This document shows positions 8,185-17,635 of a DNA stretch of 64,000 nucleotides, one piece after another. Where the stretch lies: NCBI RefSeq assembly GCF_003627795.1, contig NZ_CP032687.1, positions 186,001 to 250,000 of the forward strand, read 5' to 3'. The stretch's first letter is position 1; each line of letters starts with the position of its first letter. The notes beneath the pieces are model-generated. The model saw only the letters and a program-made list of their open reading frames with translations, was not told the DNA's origin and made no database searches. The DNA is from Rhizobium sp. CCGE531. GTDB lineage: Bacteria > Pseudomonadota > Alphaproteobacteria > Rhizobiales > Rhizobiaceae. The translations under genes were made by a program, and so were the position numbers.

Positions 8185-10095
8185 ATGCCGCGTGAAATTC
8201 GAACCGATATCCAAGCGTTGCGTGGCTTGGCTGTTTTGCTGGTCGTCCTCTATCATGCACGTATTGGGCCGTTTACAGCTGGCTATCTTGGCGTTGACGT
8301 ATTTTTCGTAATTTCCGGCTTTCTGATCACCAAGCTGGTCCGGACGCAGCTTGAGCAATCGCGCTTCAGCTTTTCGGAGTTCTATTACCGACGTGCGAAG
8401 CGTCTATTGCCGGCGGCCTACATCGTCATTGCGCTTACGACGGTCGCCTCGCCGTTTTTGCTTTCGGACGTGGGGCTGCAGGAGTTCCGCAATCAGGTCA
8501 TAGGGGCCCTCACATTTTCCAGTAACATCGTTCCTTGGTACCAAGTGGACTATTTCGGCCCCGCCGCCGAAACGATGCCCCTCCTGCATTTTTGGTCGCT
8601 CTCCGTCGAAGAACAGTACTACCTGCTGCTGCCTCTCTTCTTGGCTTTGGCGCCGAGGAGATGGTGGCTCATCGGAATAGCGGCGTTCCTTGTCGCTAGC
8701 CTTGCGCTATGTTTTTATCTGGTCGCCCAGAACCCATCTGCTGTGTTTTATCTTCTGCCGACCCGATCTTGGGAAATGTCCATTGGTTCACTTGGCGCAT
8801 TGCTTCCAACGATGCCAGTGGTGTCTGCCGTGCTTGTGAAGTTACGTTTCCCAGCACTCGCGCTTCTCCTCCTTGCCCCGATGGGTTTCGCTCATCCAGT
8901 CGTGGATGCCGCTTTGATTTGCTTGGCAACTCTGACCTTCCTGCTTGCGCGCACCCGGGACAACATTGTCGTGCGAGGCATGGCGAGGATTGGCGACATC
9001 TCTTACTCGCTCTATTTGATCCACTGGCCCGTGCTTGTCTATATGAGAGCTGTTTGGCTGGCGGAGCCTCCGGCGCTTGCGATCTATGCGGCCGTTGCTT
9101 TCTCATTTGTTGGAAGCTGGGCGCTTTACTCGTTCGTGGAGGAGCCATTCCGACGGGGGTACGTCATGTCTCGTCTCCGGCTGGTCTCAGGATTGGCGGC
9201 CGCATCGGTCCTTCTCGCCTTCTCGCCCTCCGTTGCCATAGCCACAACCGAGAACAAGTTTGATTTTGCCACCATCCGGCGGATCAACTACGGTCTCGCG
9301 AGAGCGTGTGATTTCAAACCCGGTCCGCCTCCTCAGGACGTCCCCAAGAGCTGCCAGACCACAAACAGACCAGAATTGCTGGTCTGGGGCGATTCATTTG
9401 CCATGGCGCTGGTTCCCGGCTTAGCCAAAACAATCGGCGAAGGCGGACTAGCTCAGCTCACAATGAGCGGATGCTTCCCGGCCATCGGCGTTGCTGCGGT
9501 TTCAAAGGAGTTAGCGTCACCCTTTTCTCGTGCCTTCGGCGAGGATTGCATTGACTTCAATGACCGTGTTTTGGCCGTTTTGAAAAATCGGCCGGAGATC
9601 AGTACGGTGGCTATTTCAAGCCCTTTCGATACGCCTGTATCGAATGAATATATGGTGCTTAAGAGGAACGGTGAGACTTTCACCGATGCCAAGGTCTCGC
9701 AATATATAACCATTGAGGGGATTAAGGCCCTCGTCGAAGGTGTTCGCGCGTTAGGCAAGCGCGTGGTTGTGGTTGCTCCTCCGCCAGTCGGAAACTTCGA
9801 CATTGGCGATTGCCTGGAGAGGAAGGCGAGGGGAAGCATTATGCTTGGGCGCTACAGCGACTGCAAAATAGATGTCAGTGAATACCGTCGCAGACGCGCC
9901 CGTACCCTCGAGCTGTTAAACGAAGTGGCGCTCAAGGCCGACGTAGAAGTCGTTTCCTACCACGACTTTCTCTGCGACGGCACAACATGCAAAAAACCGA
10001 GATTGACGGCAAATTCCTTTACCGAGATAGCGGTCACCTTTCCTATGAAGGATCTGAGATCATCGCTCGCCAGACAAATCTTGCTGAGAGGCTGA
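8185..10095 (+). CDS. hsnT: HsnT-like membrane O-acyltransferase with SGNH domain (3' frameshift)
   Basis: An acyltransferase-3 (OafA/NodX-type) membrane domain covers residues 8-340. It has R13-x10-H24 in the first helix (ALRGLAVLLVVLYHARIG), the GYLGVDVFFVISGFLI motif and about ten hydrophobic segments. A periplasmic SGNH hydrolase-like domain follows, with G402-D403-S404 in LVWGDSFAMAL. Such proteins move acyl (often acetyl) groups onto sugars. In Rhizobium tropici the gene between nodA2 and nodF is called hsnT. The annotated frame ends without the SGNH DxxH block. That block (YRDSGHLSYEGSE) lies in the next frame, reached if the A6 tract at 9991-9996 had one more A, with the stop then at 10112. 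So the gene is frameshifted near its end, slips there, or the sequence is wrong. The sugar acceptor, presumably the Nod factor, is inferred. Confidence 0.8.
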   Translation: MPREIRTDIQALRGLAVLLVVLYHARIGPFTAGYLGVDVFFVISGFLITKLVRTQLEQSRFSFSEFYYRRAKRLLPAAYIVIALTTVASPFLLSDVGLQEFRNQVIGALTFSSNIVPWYQVDYFGPAAETMPLLHFWSLSVEEQYYLLLPLFLALAPRRWWLIGIAAFLVASLALCFYLVAQNPSAVFYLLPTRSWEMSIGSLGALLPTMPVVSAVLVKLRFPALALLLLAPMGFAHPVVDAALICLATLTFLLARTRDNIVVRGMARIGDISYSLYLIHWPVLVYMRAVWLAEPPALAIYAAVAFSFVGSWALYSFVEEPFRRGYVMSRLRLVSGLAAASVLLAFSPSVAIATTENKFDFATIRRINYGLARACDFKPGPPPQDVPKSCQTTNRPELLVWGDSFAMALVPGLAKTIGEGGLAQLTMSGCFPAIGVAAVSKELASPFSRAFGEDCIDFNDRVLAVLKNRPEISTVAISSPFDTPVSNEYMVLKRNGETFTDAKVSQYITIEGIKALVEGVRALGKRVVVVAPPPVGNFDIGDCLERKARGSIMLGRYSDCKIDVSEYRRRRARTLELLNEVALKADVEVVSYHDFLCDGTTCKKPRLTANSFTEIAVTFPMKDLRSSLARQILLRG

Positions 10096-10207
10096 TCAGG
10101 GCCGCTCGTTAGAGCGTGTTTGGCCAATGCACTCCTTCCATTTCGAGGGAAGAGGCAGGCGCCCTGGTGCCACCTATGCGTCGTAACAAAAATCGATAGG
10201 AGACAAT

Positions 10208-10489
10208 ATGCCAGATCAAATCGCAGATAACGTCATCGCCATGATCAAGAAAAACGCTGCTGCGCACGGCACCGACAAAGATCCCTCCTTGAGCGACGAC
10301 GAAATAACGACTGAGACCGAACTGAGCTCGCTCGATATCGATTCGATAACACTGGCGGATATCCTCTGGGATCTAGAGCAAGCCTATGACATCGGCATCG
10401 AGTTTAACACCGCCGAAGCTTGGGCAAATCTTAAAAGTGTTGGCGATCTCATTGAAGCCGTCCGCGCTTTGATAGCAAGGGAGGCTTGA
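10208..10489 (+). CDS. nodF: NodF, specialised acyl carrier protein
   Basis: This 93-residue acyl carrier protein has the phosphopantetheine attachment serine at Ser46 in LSSLDIDSITLADILWDLEQ. NodF carries the unusual, often polyunsaturated, fatty acid built with NodE and hands it to NodA. It sits directly before nodE (the TGA at 10487-10489 is followed at once by ATG at 10490), so the two are translationally linked. An AGGAGACAAT ribosome site precedes the start. Length and acidic helix II match NodF. Housekeeping AcpP is shorter and has DSLD before its serine region. Confidence 0.92.
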   Translation: MPDQIADNVIAMIKKNAAAHGTDKDPSLSDDEITTETELSSLDIDSITLADILWDLEQAYDIGIEFNTAEAWANLKSVGDLIEAVRALIAREA

Positions 10490-11698
10490 ATGGACAGGCG
10501 CGTCGTTATCACTGGAATAGGCGGCCTATGCGGGCTCGGAACCAACCACGCCTCCATCTGGGACGCAATGCGCGAAGGGCGTTCAGCTATCGGCCCAATT
10601 GCCAATTCAGAACTTCACGAGTTGAAGGGCATGATCGGCGCCGAGATCAAGACGCTACCGGAGCATGGCCTAAATTCGAAGCAATCCAATTCAATGGACC
10701 GCTTCAGCTTGCTTGCCGTGATTGCCGCACGCGAAGCCGCAAGACATGCCGAACTCTCCATCGACGAAGGAAATACCTATCGCATCGGTGCGACAGTAGG
10801 TGTCGGCGTCTGCGGCTGGGAAGCGATCGAAGCAAACTATCGTGCTCTTCTTTTAGATGGCGCTCGCCGGGCTGCCATCCTTACTGCACCCAAGGTTATG
10901 CCGAGTGCTGCCGCCGCTCACGTCAGCATGAGCCTTGGCTTGAGGGGGCCGGTTTTCGGCGTCACGTCAGCCTGTGCCTCGGCCAACCATGCCATCGCCT
11001 CGGCGGTGGATCAGATTAGACCTGGCCGCGCCGACGTCATGCTTGCTGGCGGCAGCGATGCCCCGCTTGTGTGGGGCGTGCTGAAGTCTTGGGAAGCACT
11101 GCGTATACTTGCACCCGATACCTGCCGCCCCTTCTCGGCCGACAGAAGAGGCGTGGTATTAGGCGAGGGTGCGGCCATCGCGGTATTGGAAAGCTATCAA
11201 CATGCCGCACGGCGCGGTGCCCCAATTCTTGCTGAAATCGCCGGCGCTGGTCATTCCGCCGATGCGTTCGACATCGTTGCGCCTTCCGTCGAAGGGCCAG
11301 TGGCAGCGATGCGAGCCTGCCTTTTAGATGCTGAGCTGAATGCTGAGGACGTGGATTATGTAAATGCGCATGGCACTGGTACCAGAGCCAACGATCAGAT
11401 CGAAACTGAAGCGATCAAACGTGTCTTCCGGCATCATGCCCACTCAATGTCCGTCTCTTCAACCAAATCCGTGCATGGGCATTGCCTCGGCGCGTCGAGC
11501 GCGCTCGAGATGATCGCCTGTGTGATGGCTCTGCGCGAGGGCGTCGTGCCGCCGACCGCCAATCACCGCGAGCCGGATCCCGCTTGCGATCTCGACTTTA
11601 CTCCCAATGTGCCGCGCGAGCGGAAGGTACACGTAGCGCTGAGCAACGCCTTCGCCATGGGTGGCACGAATGCCGTCGTGGCATTCAAGCGGGTATAG
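10490..11698 (+). CDS. nodE: NodE, beta-ketoacyl-ACP synthase
   Basis: The 402-residue protein is of the FabF type. The catalytic triad is Cys162 ([11 protein letters not shown]), His294 ([11 protein letters not shown]) and His331 ([13 protein letters not shown]), all present, so the enzyme should be active. NodE condenses malonyl units onto the chain carried by NodF and is the main determinant of special acyl structure and host range in species that have it. It is the last gene of the nodA-hsnT-nodF-nodE operon. The next gene (a permease) starts 174 bases later and is probably separate. Confidence 0.93.
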   Translation: MDRRVVITGIGGLCGLGTNHASIWDAMREGRSAIGPIANSELHELKGMIGAEIKTLPEHGLNSKQSNSMDRFSLLAVIAAREAARHAELSIDEGNTYRIGATVGVGVCGWEAIEANYRALLLDGARRAAILTAPKVMPSAAAAHVSMSLGLRGPVFGVTSACASANHAIASAVDQIRPGRADVMLAGGSDAPLVWGVLKSWEALRILAPDTCRPFSADRRGVVLGEGAAIAVLESYQHAARRGAPILAEIAGAGHSADAFDIVAPSVEGPVAAMRACLLDAELNAEDVDYVNAHGTGTRANDQIETEAIKRVFRHHAHSMSVSSTKSVHGHCLGASSALEMIACVMALREGVVPPTANHREPDPACDLDFTPNVPRERKVHVALSNAFAMGGTNAVVAFKRV

Positions 11699-11872
11699 AA
11701 CCGGGCGTTTTCCTCGCCTTGCCTGTTAATGATTCCGTGCTGAACGTCGGATCTTAGTCGTCTTGGCGCGAGCTGTGCCAGTGGCTCTCTGACTTGGATG
11801 ATGTTGTCTGCTGGCGCCCGTGAGGTTTGGCCGATCATCGGCGCGTCGATCATGAAGGACGAGAGGTAGTCA

Positions 11873-13312
11873 ATGAATGTAGCACCACGGAACTCCGTAG
11901 ATTCTCATCGAAAAGAGGATGATCATCTTGCACGTCATCTGTCCAACCGGCACCTCCAGCTTATAGCCATCGGAGGCGCAATTGGAACCGGTCTTTTCAT
12001 GGGATCAGGAAAGACCATTTCGCTCGCCGGGCCCTCGATTTTGCTCGTCTATGCGATCATCGGCTTCATGCTGTTCTTCGTCATGCGTGCGCTTGGAGAA
12101 ATCCTGCTATCCAATCCGGACTATCGTTCGTTTGCGGATTTCGCCGGGGATTATCTCGGCCCCTGGGCGCAATTTTTCACCGGCTGGACCTACTGGCTCT
12201 CCTGGATTGTGACCGGGGTGGCCGAGGTCGTGGCCGTCTCCAGCTACGTGTCATTTTGGATCCCAGATATGGCGCTCTGGATACCGGCGCTTGGTCTTAT
12301 ATTCACGCTTCTCGCCCTCAACCTGCCGACCGTACGCAATTTCGGTGAAATCGAATTCTGGTTTGCGCTCATCAAGATCGTCACCATCGTGTCGCTTATC
12401 GTTACCGGTGCTTACATGCTTTCCACAGGCCTCACACTGCCCGATGGAAGCAGGGCATCGGTCTCGCATCTATGGCTGCATGGCGGCTTCTTTCCGAACG
12501 GCTTCCACGGCTTCGTTGCCGGTTTCCAAATTGCTGTGTTTGCCTTTGCGGGTATCGAACTCGTTGGAATGACCGCGGCAGAGACCAAAGACTCGACCCG
12601 CAACCTGCCGAAGGCAATCAACTCGATTCCGGTCCGTGTGGCACTCTTCTATCTCGGTGCCCTGTTCGTCATCCTCACGGTCATTCCATGGAATCAAGTC
12701 GATCCGAATTCGAGCCCCTTTGTCGCTATGTTTTCGCTTGCCGGCCTCGGTATTGCCGCCCATGTGGTGAATTTCGTCGTACTGACCTCGGCGGCATCAA
12801 GTGCCAACTCAGGCATATATTCAACATCGCGCATGGTCTACGGACTTGCGACCCTCCGGCTGGCGCCGGGCTTATTCGGCAAGTTGAACCGAAGGAAGGT
12901 CCCGGTAAATGCCTTGTTCTTCTCGTGCGTCTTTCTGCTGGCGGGGATCGGCCTGCTTTATTCCGGAGACAATGTCATCGAGGCTTTCACGATCGTCACG
13001 ACGGTTTCTGCAGTGCTTATCATCTTTATTTGGTCGATCATCCTTGCATCTTACCTGCAATATCGCCGCAAGCGGCCTGACTTACACGAAAAATCGACCT
13101 TCAAAATGCCCGGCGGACGTGCCGCTGTCGCGATGGTCTTCGGCTTCTTCACCTTTATCTTGTGGGCTTTGGCGCAGAAGCCGGACACGGCTATCGCCTT
13201 GAAGGTTACGCCGCTGTGGTTCGTATTGCTCGCAATCGCCTATGTAGTAGTCAAAAAGGCACGGCGCTCGCGATTGCCCGGCGAGGGCGTAAATGGTCTT
13301 GATCAAATATGA
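11873..13312 (+). CDS. cycA: Amino-acid permease of the CycA (D-Ala/D-Ser/Gly) type
   Basis: The 479-residue amino acid-polyamine-organocation transporter has about 12 membrane helices. It begins with LSNRHLQLIAIGGAIGTGLF and MGSGKTISLAGPSI, and carries FAGIELVGMTAAETKDSTR and VVLTSAASSANSGIYSTSRM, all very close to Escherichia coli CycA. CycA imports D-alanine, D-serine and glycine with protons across the inner membrane. The start is supported by GAGAGG 8 bases upstream. No nod box or FixK-type site was seen before it. Its position just after nodE may be chance, or may relate to amino-acid supply in the nodule. The exact substrate is inferred from similarity. Confidence 0.85.
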   Translation: MNVAPRNSVDSHRKEDDHLARHLSNRHLQLIAIGGAIGTGLFMGSGKTISLAGPSILLVYAIIGFMLFFVMRALGEILLSNPDYRSFADFAGDYLGPWAQFFTGWTYWLSWIVTGVAEVVAVSSYVSFWIPDMALWIPALGLIFTLLALNLPTVRNFGEIEFWFALIKIVTIVSLIVTGAYMLSTGLTLPDGSRASVSHLWLHGGFFPNGFHGFVAGFQIAVFAFAGIELVGMTAAETKDSTRNLPKAINSIPVRVALFYLGALFVILTVIPWNQVDPNSSPFVAMFSLAGLGIAAHVVNFVVLTSAASSANSGIYSTSRMVYGLATLRLAPGLFGKLNRRKVPVNALFFSCVFLLAGIGLLYSGDNVIEAFTIVTTVSAVLIIFIWSIILASYLQYRRKRPDLHEKSTFKMPGGRAAVAMVFGFFTFILWALAQKPDTAIALKVTPLWFVLLAIAYVVVKKARRSRLPGEGVNGLDQI

Positions 13313-13777
13313 TGAAGAGTTTCCGCCGGATAAGAAGCTGCGAGACGCCAGTGCGCCATGCTGCCGATGCGTCGTCCCCTGATCGCCTTTTCCGAAGACC
13401 TGCTCGTGTAACTCAAGAAAGTGGCAGATGCGCCACCGGGTTCCTGGTTCGTATTGGCGAGTTTGTAGGAAGAACCACGAATTGTCAGAAACACCACACG
13501 GCCGGCTGCCAATCAAGCACCGGAGCTGTTCCTTCGCTATCTTGCAAAGGCTCAAAAACGAACCGCGGGCCGGCCTAACAATGCGACGTTCAGCACGCCA
13601 TTTCGAAGCCAGACACGACGGTCGCTCCTTTTAAGCTGGCCAGCGGACGGACCTCAAAATCTAAGGAGAAACATGCAAGGTTCTCTAAATTATAATTTGC
13701 GAGGCGGTTGATCACGGCAGAAGGTCCGGATGGCTGAGAATGTCTTCGCCCATCCGCTGTTCAGCAGTCCCTGCCAC
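13313..13777. other. Spacer between convergent genes
   Basis: This lies between the 3' ends of the permease and the SulP gene. Frames on both strands are short, compositionally odd and lack ribosome sites. No clear terminator hairpin was recognised. I see nothing else. Confidence 0.4.
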
Positions 13778-15319
13778 TTATCCTGTCGGGTCGGCGGTCT
13801 CGGCGGTCAATCGCTTGAAGATTGGCACCAGCCGCGGATGGCGGCCGGCGGGTGGATGCTGAATATCGACCGTGCGACCTAATTTTTTCTGCCGCTTAAG
13901 CCAGTCGCGTAAGGTCTCTGCGCAGATATGGTCCACATAGTGCAAATCGCTGCTGGCGATCCGGACTGTGCAACCAGCTGGAAGCGATTCCAAAGTATTA
14001 AGGAGCGCGGGAACATCCCTGCAAGTCGCAACGCCACCAAGCGTCAGATGAACCGTCTCAGCATCTTCCATTCGATCGATAGCAAGCTTGCGCCGCAGAT
14101 AAGGAAGGATCTCGAAAATCGAGAGCGTCAAACCTAGAGCAACACCCACGAGCAGGTCTTGCAGTACGACCATCGCAACAGTCGCAATCCAGATGCCCAC
14201 GGGAAGCCAACCATGATGATCGAAGAGATCGCGCACGTGATGAAGGCTGATCAGCCGCCAACCCGTCACGAGCAGTATTGCGGCCAGGGCCGTCAGCGGC
14301 ACCATGGAAAGCAATTGCGGCAGCAACACCGTAAGGCCAAGAATCCAGACGCCATGCAGGACAGCCGATGCCCGTGTACGCGCCCCGGCTTGGATATTTG
14401 CCGAGGAGCGTACGATAACACCAGTGATCGGCAGACCACCGAGCAGTCCGCAGAGCCCGTTGCCAATACCTTGTGCAAAAAGCTCCTTGTTGAAGCGTGT
14501 GCTGGCGCCGTCATGCATCCGGTCGACAGCCGCAGACGACAGCAATGATTCCGCACTGGCGATGACCGCAATCACCAGCGATGTGACGACGATTCCAGGC
14601 TGAGCCATATTCGCGAAACTTTCCACTGTCGGCAATGAAATGCTGTTTGCTAGAGATGCAGGAACCTCGACCCTGGCAATCGGTAGCCGCAATGCAGCCG
14701 TTAATGTAGTTCCGATGGCAACGCCTACCAGCGCACTCGGGACCAGCCTCAGCCGGTTGGGCCTGAATTTTTCCCAGCCGATCATCGCGAGCAAGGAAAT
14801 CAGCCCTATAAGCAAGTCGACGGATTCGCTCGTCATGCCGCCTCCCCAAAGATGTCCGAATGTTCGTTCCATCGCCACGACGTTTTCAATGCCCCCCGCA
14901 GCCGGTTTGGCCCCCATCAAAACGTGTATTTGTCCGAGGATGATCAGAATGCCGATACCGGCGAGCATACCGTGAACGACAGCGGGCGAGATTGCCCGAA
15001 ACCATGATCCGATCTTCAGGAACGCGGCAAGGATCTGCAAAAGCCCAGCAACGATCAGGACCGGCCCGAGCATGGCCACTCCATATTGTTCGACAAAGCC
15101 GAAGACGATGACCGCCAGACCAGCGGCAGGGCCCGATACTTGCAGGGGCGAACCCGCCAGCAAGCCCACGACAATGCCGCCGACGATGCCTGATATCAGG
15201 CCCATGGCAACAGGCACGCCAGAGGCAACTGCAATTCCAAGGCAAAGCGGGATAGCAACGAAAAAGACGACAAGCGACGAGGCGAAATCGCGCGAAAAAG
15301 CGAAGCTGTTATTGGTCAT
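13778..15319 (-). CDS. SulP-family anion (bicarbonate/sulfate) transporter
   Basis: The 513-residue inner-membrane transporter has the SulP signature near its N-terminus (FAIPLCLGIAVASGVP-like segment, GLISGIVGGIVVGLLAGSPLQ), 10-12 membrane segments and a short C-terminal STAS-like cytoplasmic domain (about residues 425-500). It follows a beta-carbonic anhydrase by 4 bases when the ATG at 15319 is used (an ATG 18 bases earlier would overlap). SulP transporters coupled to carbonic anhydrases usually move bicarbonate, sometimes as fusions. That pairing argues for inorganic carbon rather than sulfate here (inference). The substrate cannot be read from the sequence. Confidence 0.85.
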   Translation of the reverse strand: MTNNSFAFSRDFASSLVVFFVAIPLCLGIAVASGVPVAMGLISGIVGGIVVGLLAGSPLQVSGPAAGLAVIVFGFVEQYGVAMLGPVLIVAGLLQILAAFLKIGSWFRAISPAVVHGMLAGIGILIILGQIHVLMGAKPAAGGIENVVAMERTFGHLWGGGMTSESVDLLIGLISLLAMIGWEKFRPNRLRLVPSALVGVAIGTTLTAALRLPIARVEVPASLANSISLPTVESFANMAQPGIVVTSLVIAVIASAESLLSSAAVDRMHDGASTRFNKELFAQGIGNGLCGLLGGLPITGVIVRSSANIQAGARTRASAVLHGVWILGLTVLLPQLLSMVPLTALAAILLVTGWRLISLHHVRDLFDHHGWLPVGIWIATVAMVVLQDLLVGVALGLTLSIFEILPYLRRKLAIDRMEDAETVHLTLGGVATCRDVPALLNTLESLPAGCTVRIASSDLHYVDHICAETLRDWLKRQKKLGRTVDIQHPPAGRHPRLVPIFKRLTAETADPTG

Positions 15320-15323
15320 GGCA

Positions 15324-16016
15324 CTACTCCGCTGCAACTGCGGCTAGGACTTGCGGCCGATCGCGACCGGTAACGGCGACCGGTAACGGCCCGTCCTCGC
15401 GTATCTTTGTGAAGCGGGCGGCCGACCCGTCGTAAACCTCCACCTCTCCCGTTTCGATATCGAAAAACCACCCGTGCAGCGTCATGTCATTGGTCGCAAG
15501 CCTTGCTGCAACGGAAGGATGTGTGCGCAGGTGGTCAAGCTGAACAATGACGTTCTCCATAGCGATAGCGCGGACCTTTTGACGTTCGGAAAGGTCGGCC
15601 GGATAGGCTTGGCAAACGATCGAATGCGCAGCGTAACCATGCTTTAGCCAAGCGGCGACGTTGGGCATGGACTTTAGCAATTCGGGACGGCAGAGCCCTT
15701 TCATCGCGCCACAATCGGAATGGCCACAAACGATGATGTCTCGAACCGCGAGAGCTACGACGGCATATTCTATTGCTGACGAAACGCCACCGTTTGCGGT
15801 TGAAAATGGTGGAACGATATTTCCGGCATTGCGGCATACGAACAGCTCACCTGGTCCTGACTGGGTAATGGTTTCGGGCAAGACTCGACTGTCGGCGCAC
15901 GAAATCATCAAGGCGTGCGGCTGCTGTCCCTCTTGCGCAAGCTTGCGGTAAAGTGCCTGGTAGTTCGGGAACACGGCACCGCGGAAGTTCGAGATTCCTT
16001 TTAGTAGATCACCCAT
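15324..16016 (-). CDS. Beta-class carbonic anhydrase
   Basis: This 230-residue enzyme interconverts CO2 and bicarbonate. Zinc ligands Cys40, His99 and Cys102 (MISCADSR, CGHSDCGAMKG) and the Asp42-Arg44 dyad are all present, as is NAGNIVPP. It is therefore likely active, and cytoplasmic because no signal peptide is seen. The ATG at 16016 follows TGAGGACTTGCT. It is the first gene of a two-gene unit with the SulP transporter, suggesting CO2/bicarbonate handling. Confidence 0.92.
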   Translation of the reverse strand: MGDLLKGISNFRGAVFPNYQALYRKLAQEGQQPHALMISCADSRVLPETITQSGPGELFVCRNAGNIVPPFSTANGGVSSAIEYAVVALAVRDIIVCGHSDCGAMKGLCRPELLKSMPNVAAWLKHGYAAHSIVCQAYPADLSERQKVRAIAMENVIVQLDHLRTHPSVAARLATNDMTLHGWFFDIETGEVEVYDGSAARFTKIREDGPLPVAVTGRDRPQVLAAVAAE

Positions 16017-16401
16017 AGCAAGTCCTCATTGTCGGGGTGGATGGAAGCAGGGCGCGCGCGATCGTCGGAATCCGCAATCATTTCGCAACTGCGAGATGGA
16101 AGTGTGATACGCAAAGAGGATGCCAAGACGTCGATCGCCTCGTTTATTTCGCACTAATACGAGCATGCTCAGTCATTGACGACAGCTTGTCGCTGTAGTC
16201 ATTCCAGACATCCAGTGAGCGCGAGCGCTTGATCGTAGGTCCCCAGATCAATGTGATGCTGCAATGCAAAATTTTAGAACTTCATAGTTCCTTGCTTGCT
16301 CGGATTGAGGCGCAATGCCGAGTCTGGGAGCCATGGTTCTACGCCCGCTCGTAAGAATAACGACGAGTAGGGGCGCGCGACTACGGACCAGCACCGCAGT
16401 A
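16017..16401. other. Spacer upstream of the carbonic anhydrase gene
   Basis: This holds the promoter region of the carbonic anhydrase operon on one side and the decayed 3' end of the MFS pseudogene on the other. No box or RNA could be recognised. Confidence 0.35.
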
Positions 16402-17543
16402 TCAATGCGAGGTTCTGACCGACAAGATCGCCGCGGCCAAAGCCATCGCAGCTAGGCCTGCCGCCCCGATCGGCAGCACCGACAAGTCATAATTTGCAAT
16501 AAGCCTGCCGCCGACTACGGTACCGCCGCAACGCCCACGTGCATTGCGGTGACATTCGCACCGATTATAATGTCGCTCGGGCTTCGGCCGAGATCCGCAA
16601 TATCGCTCTGGACGATCGGCGAAATCGACCAGCTCGCGCATCCCCAAATTGAAAGGCTGGCGAAAAAAAGATGCTGCTTTCTGACACGCATAGCAGCAAC
16701 GTTGTGACGAGATAGATTGCAGGGCTCGCGACCAGCGCGAGCCGACGACCTGCGAGGTCAGAAAGAATACCGGCCAGCACGCCCCCCGCCATGCCCGACG
16801 ACCCGAAAACGGCGTAAAGAAAGGCCTCCCAGTGTGGCCCGAAGAACCCCTTGCTCGCGGCGTAAGAGGTCAAATAACTGAAGAGGGTGAAATGACCTGC
16901 AATGAACAAAATAGAAACACACTGCGCCATCATCTGATTGCGATCCCGGAAATGAGCTAGATACAGTTTGCCAAAAGGCGAGCGCTTGCTCGGCGACCCG
17001 ACATTCGGTAGCACGACGATTACAAGCCATATAGCGACGACAGATAGGCCAATCATTGCAAGGCCTACGGCGGCGCCAACCAATCAAATGTGTAATCCAC
17101 ACGCCCAGAGGTACCCCCAAAAAAAGCGAGCCGCTTATTCCAAGGTACACGGAGGCTATGGCACGAGCTCGATATCTTTCCGAGACGATCTGAACTGCAC
17201 AACCGACGGGGCATACCGATATCTGCGCGCAAGCCATAGCCGTGATGATCCTCGAGGCGCTTATTGGGAGCAGCCCCGATCCACCGATCACAACCGGCAC
17301 ATTGCTCCCTGCAAAGATTGACATGGCCGCGAGGAGCGTCGGTTTTACATCGAAGCGATAGGAAATCAGTGTAGCTATCGGCGCGAAGAACGCGTAGGTG
17401 ACCGAGAACACTGAAATGAGGATACTTGCTTCGGACTCGCCTACTCCAAGGCTGCCGGCTACATTCGGCAGCACCCCGATGAAAACGTTCTCGGCCAATC
17501 CGGTGATAAACACAGCAGTAGTGAGTACGAGAATTCGATTCAT
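16402..17543 (-). pseudogene. MFS transporter, decayed by frameshifts
   Basis: The N-terminal half reads well from ATG at 17543: MNRILVLTTAVFITGLAEN, VLPNVAGSLGVGESEASIL and YLGISGSLFLGVPLGVWIT, typical of DHA1-type drug/sugar exporters of about 390 residues. At about 17080, in a run of GCC repeats, the frame is lost and continues in another (AAVGLAMIGLSVVAIW, LSDLAGRRLALVASPA). A second break near 16650 leads to a third frame whose tail resembles the last helices but contains stops. The gene follows the methyltransferase gene by 92 bases and was probably the exporter of the azu-radical SAM-methyltransferase group. Confidence 0.75.
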
Positions 17544-17635
17544 ACCGCCAACTGCGCTGGATTGGCCGGCGCTTGCGCGGTCTCTTTTCCACCAGCTCTG
17601 CCCGATGCTCTCATCAGTCCTCGTATGCCCTGACT

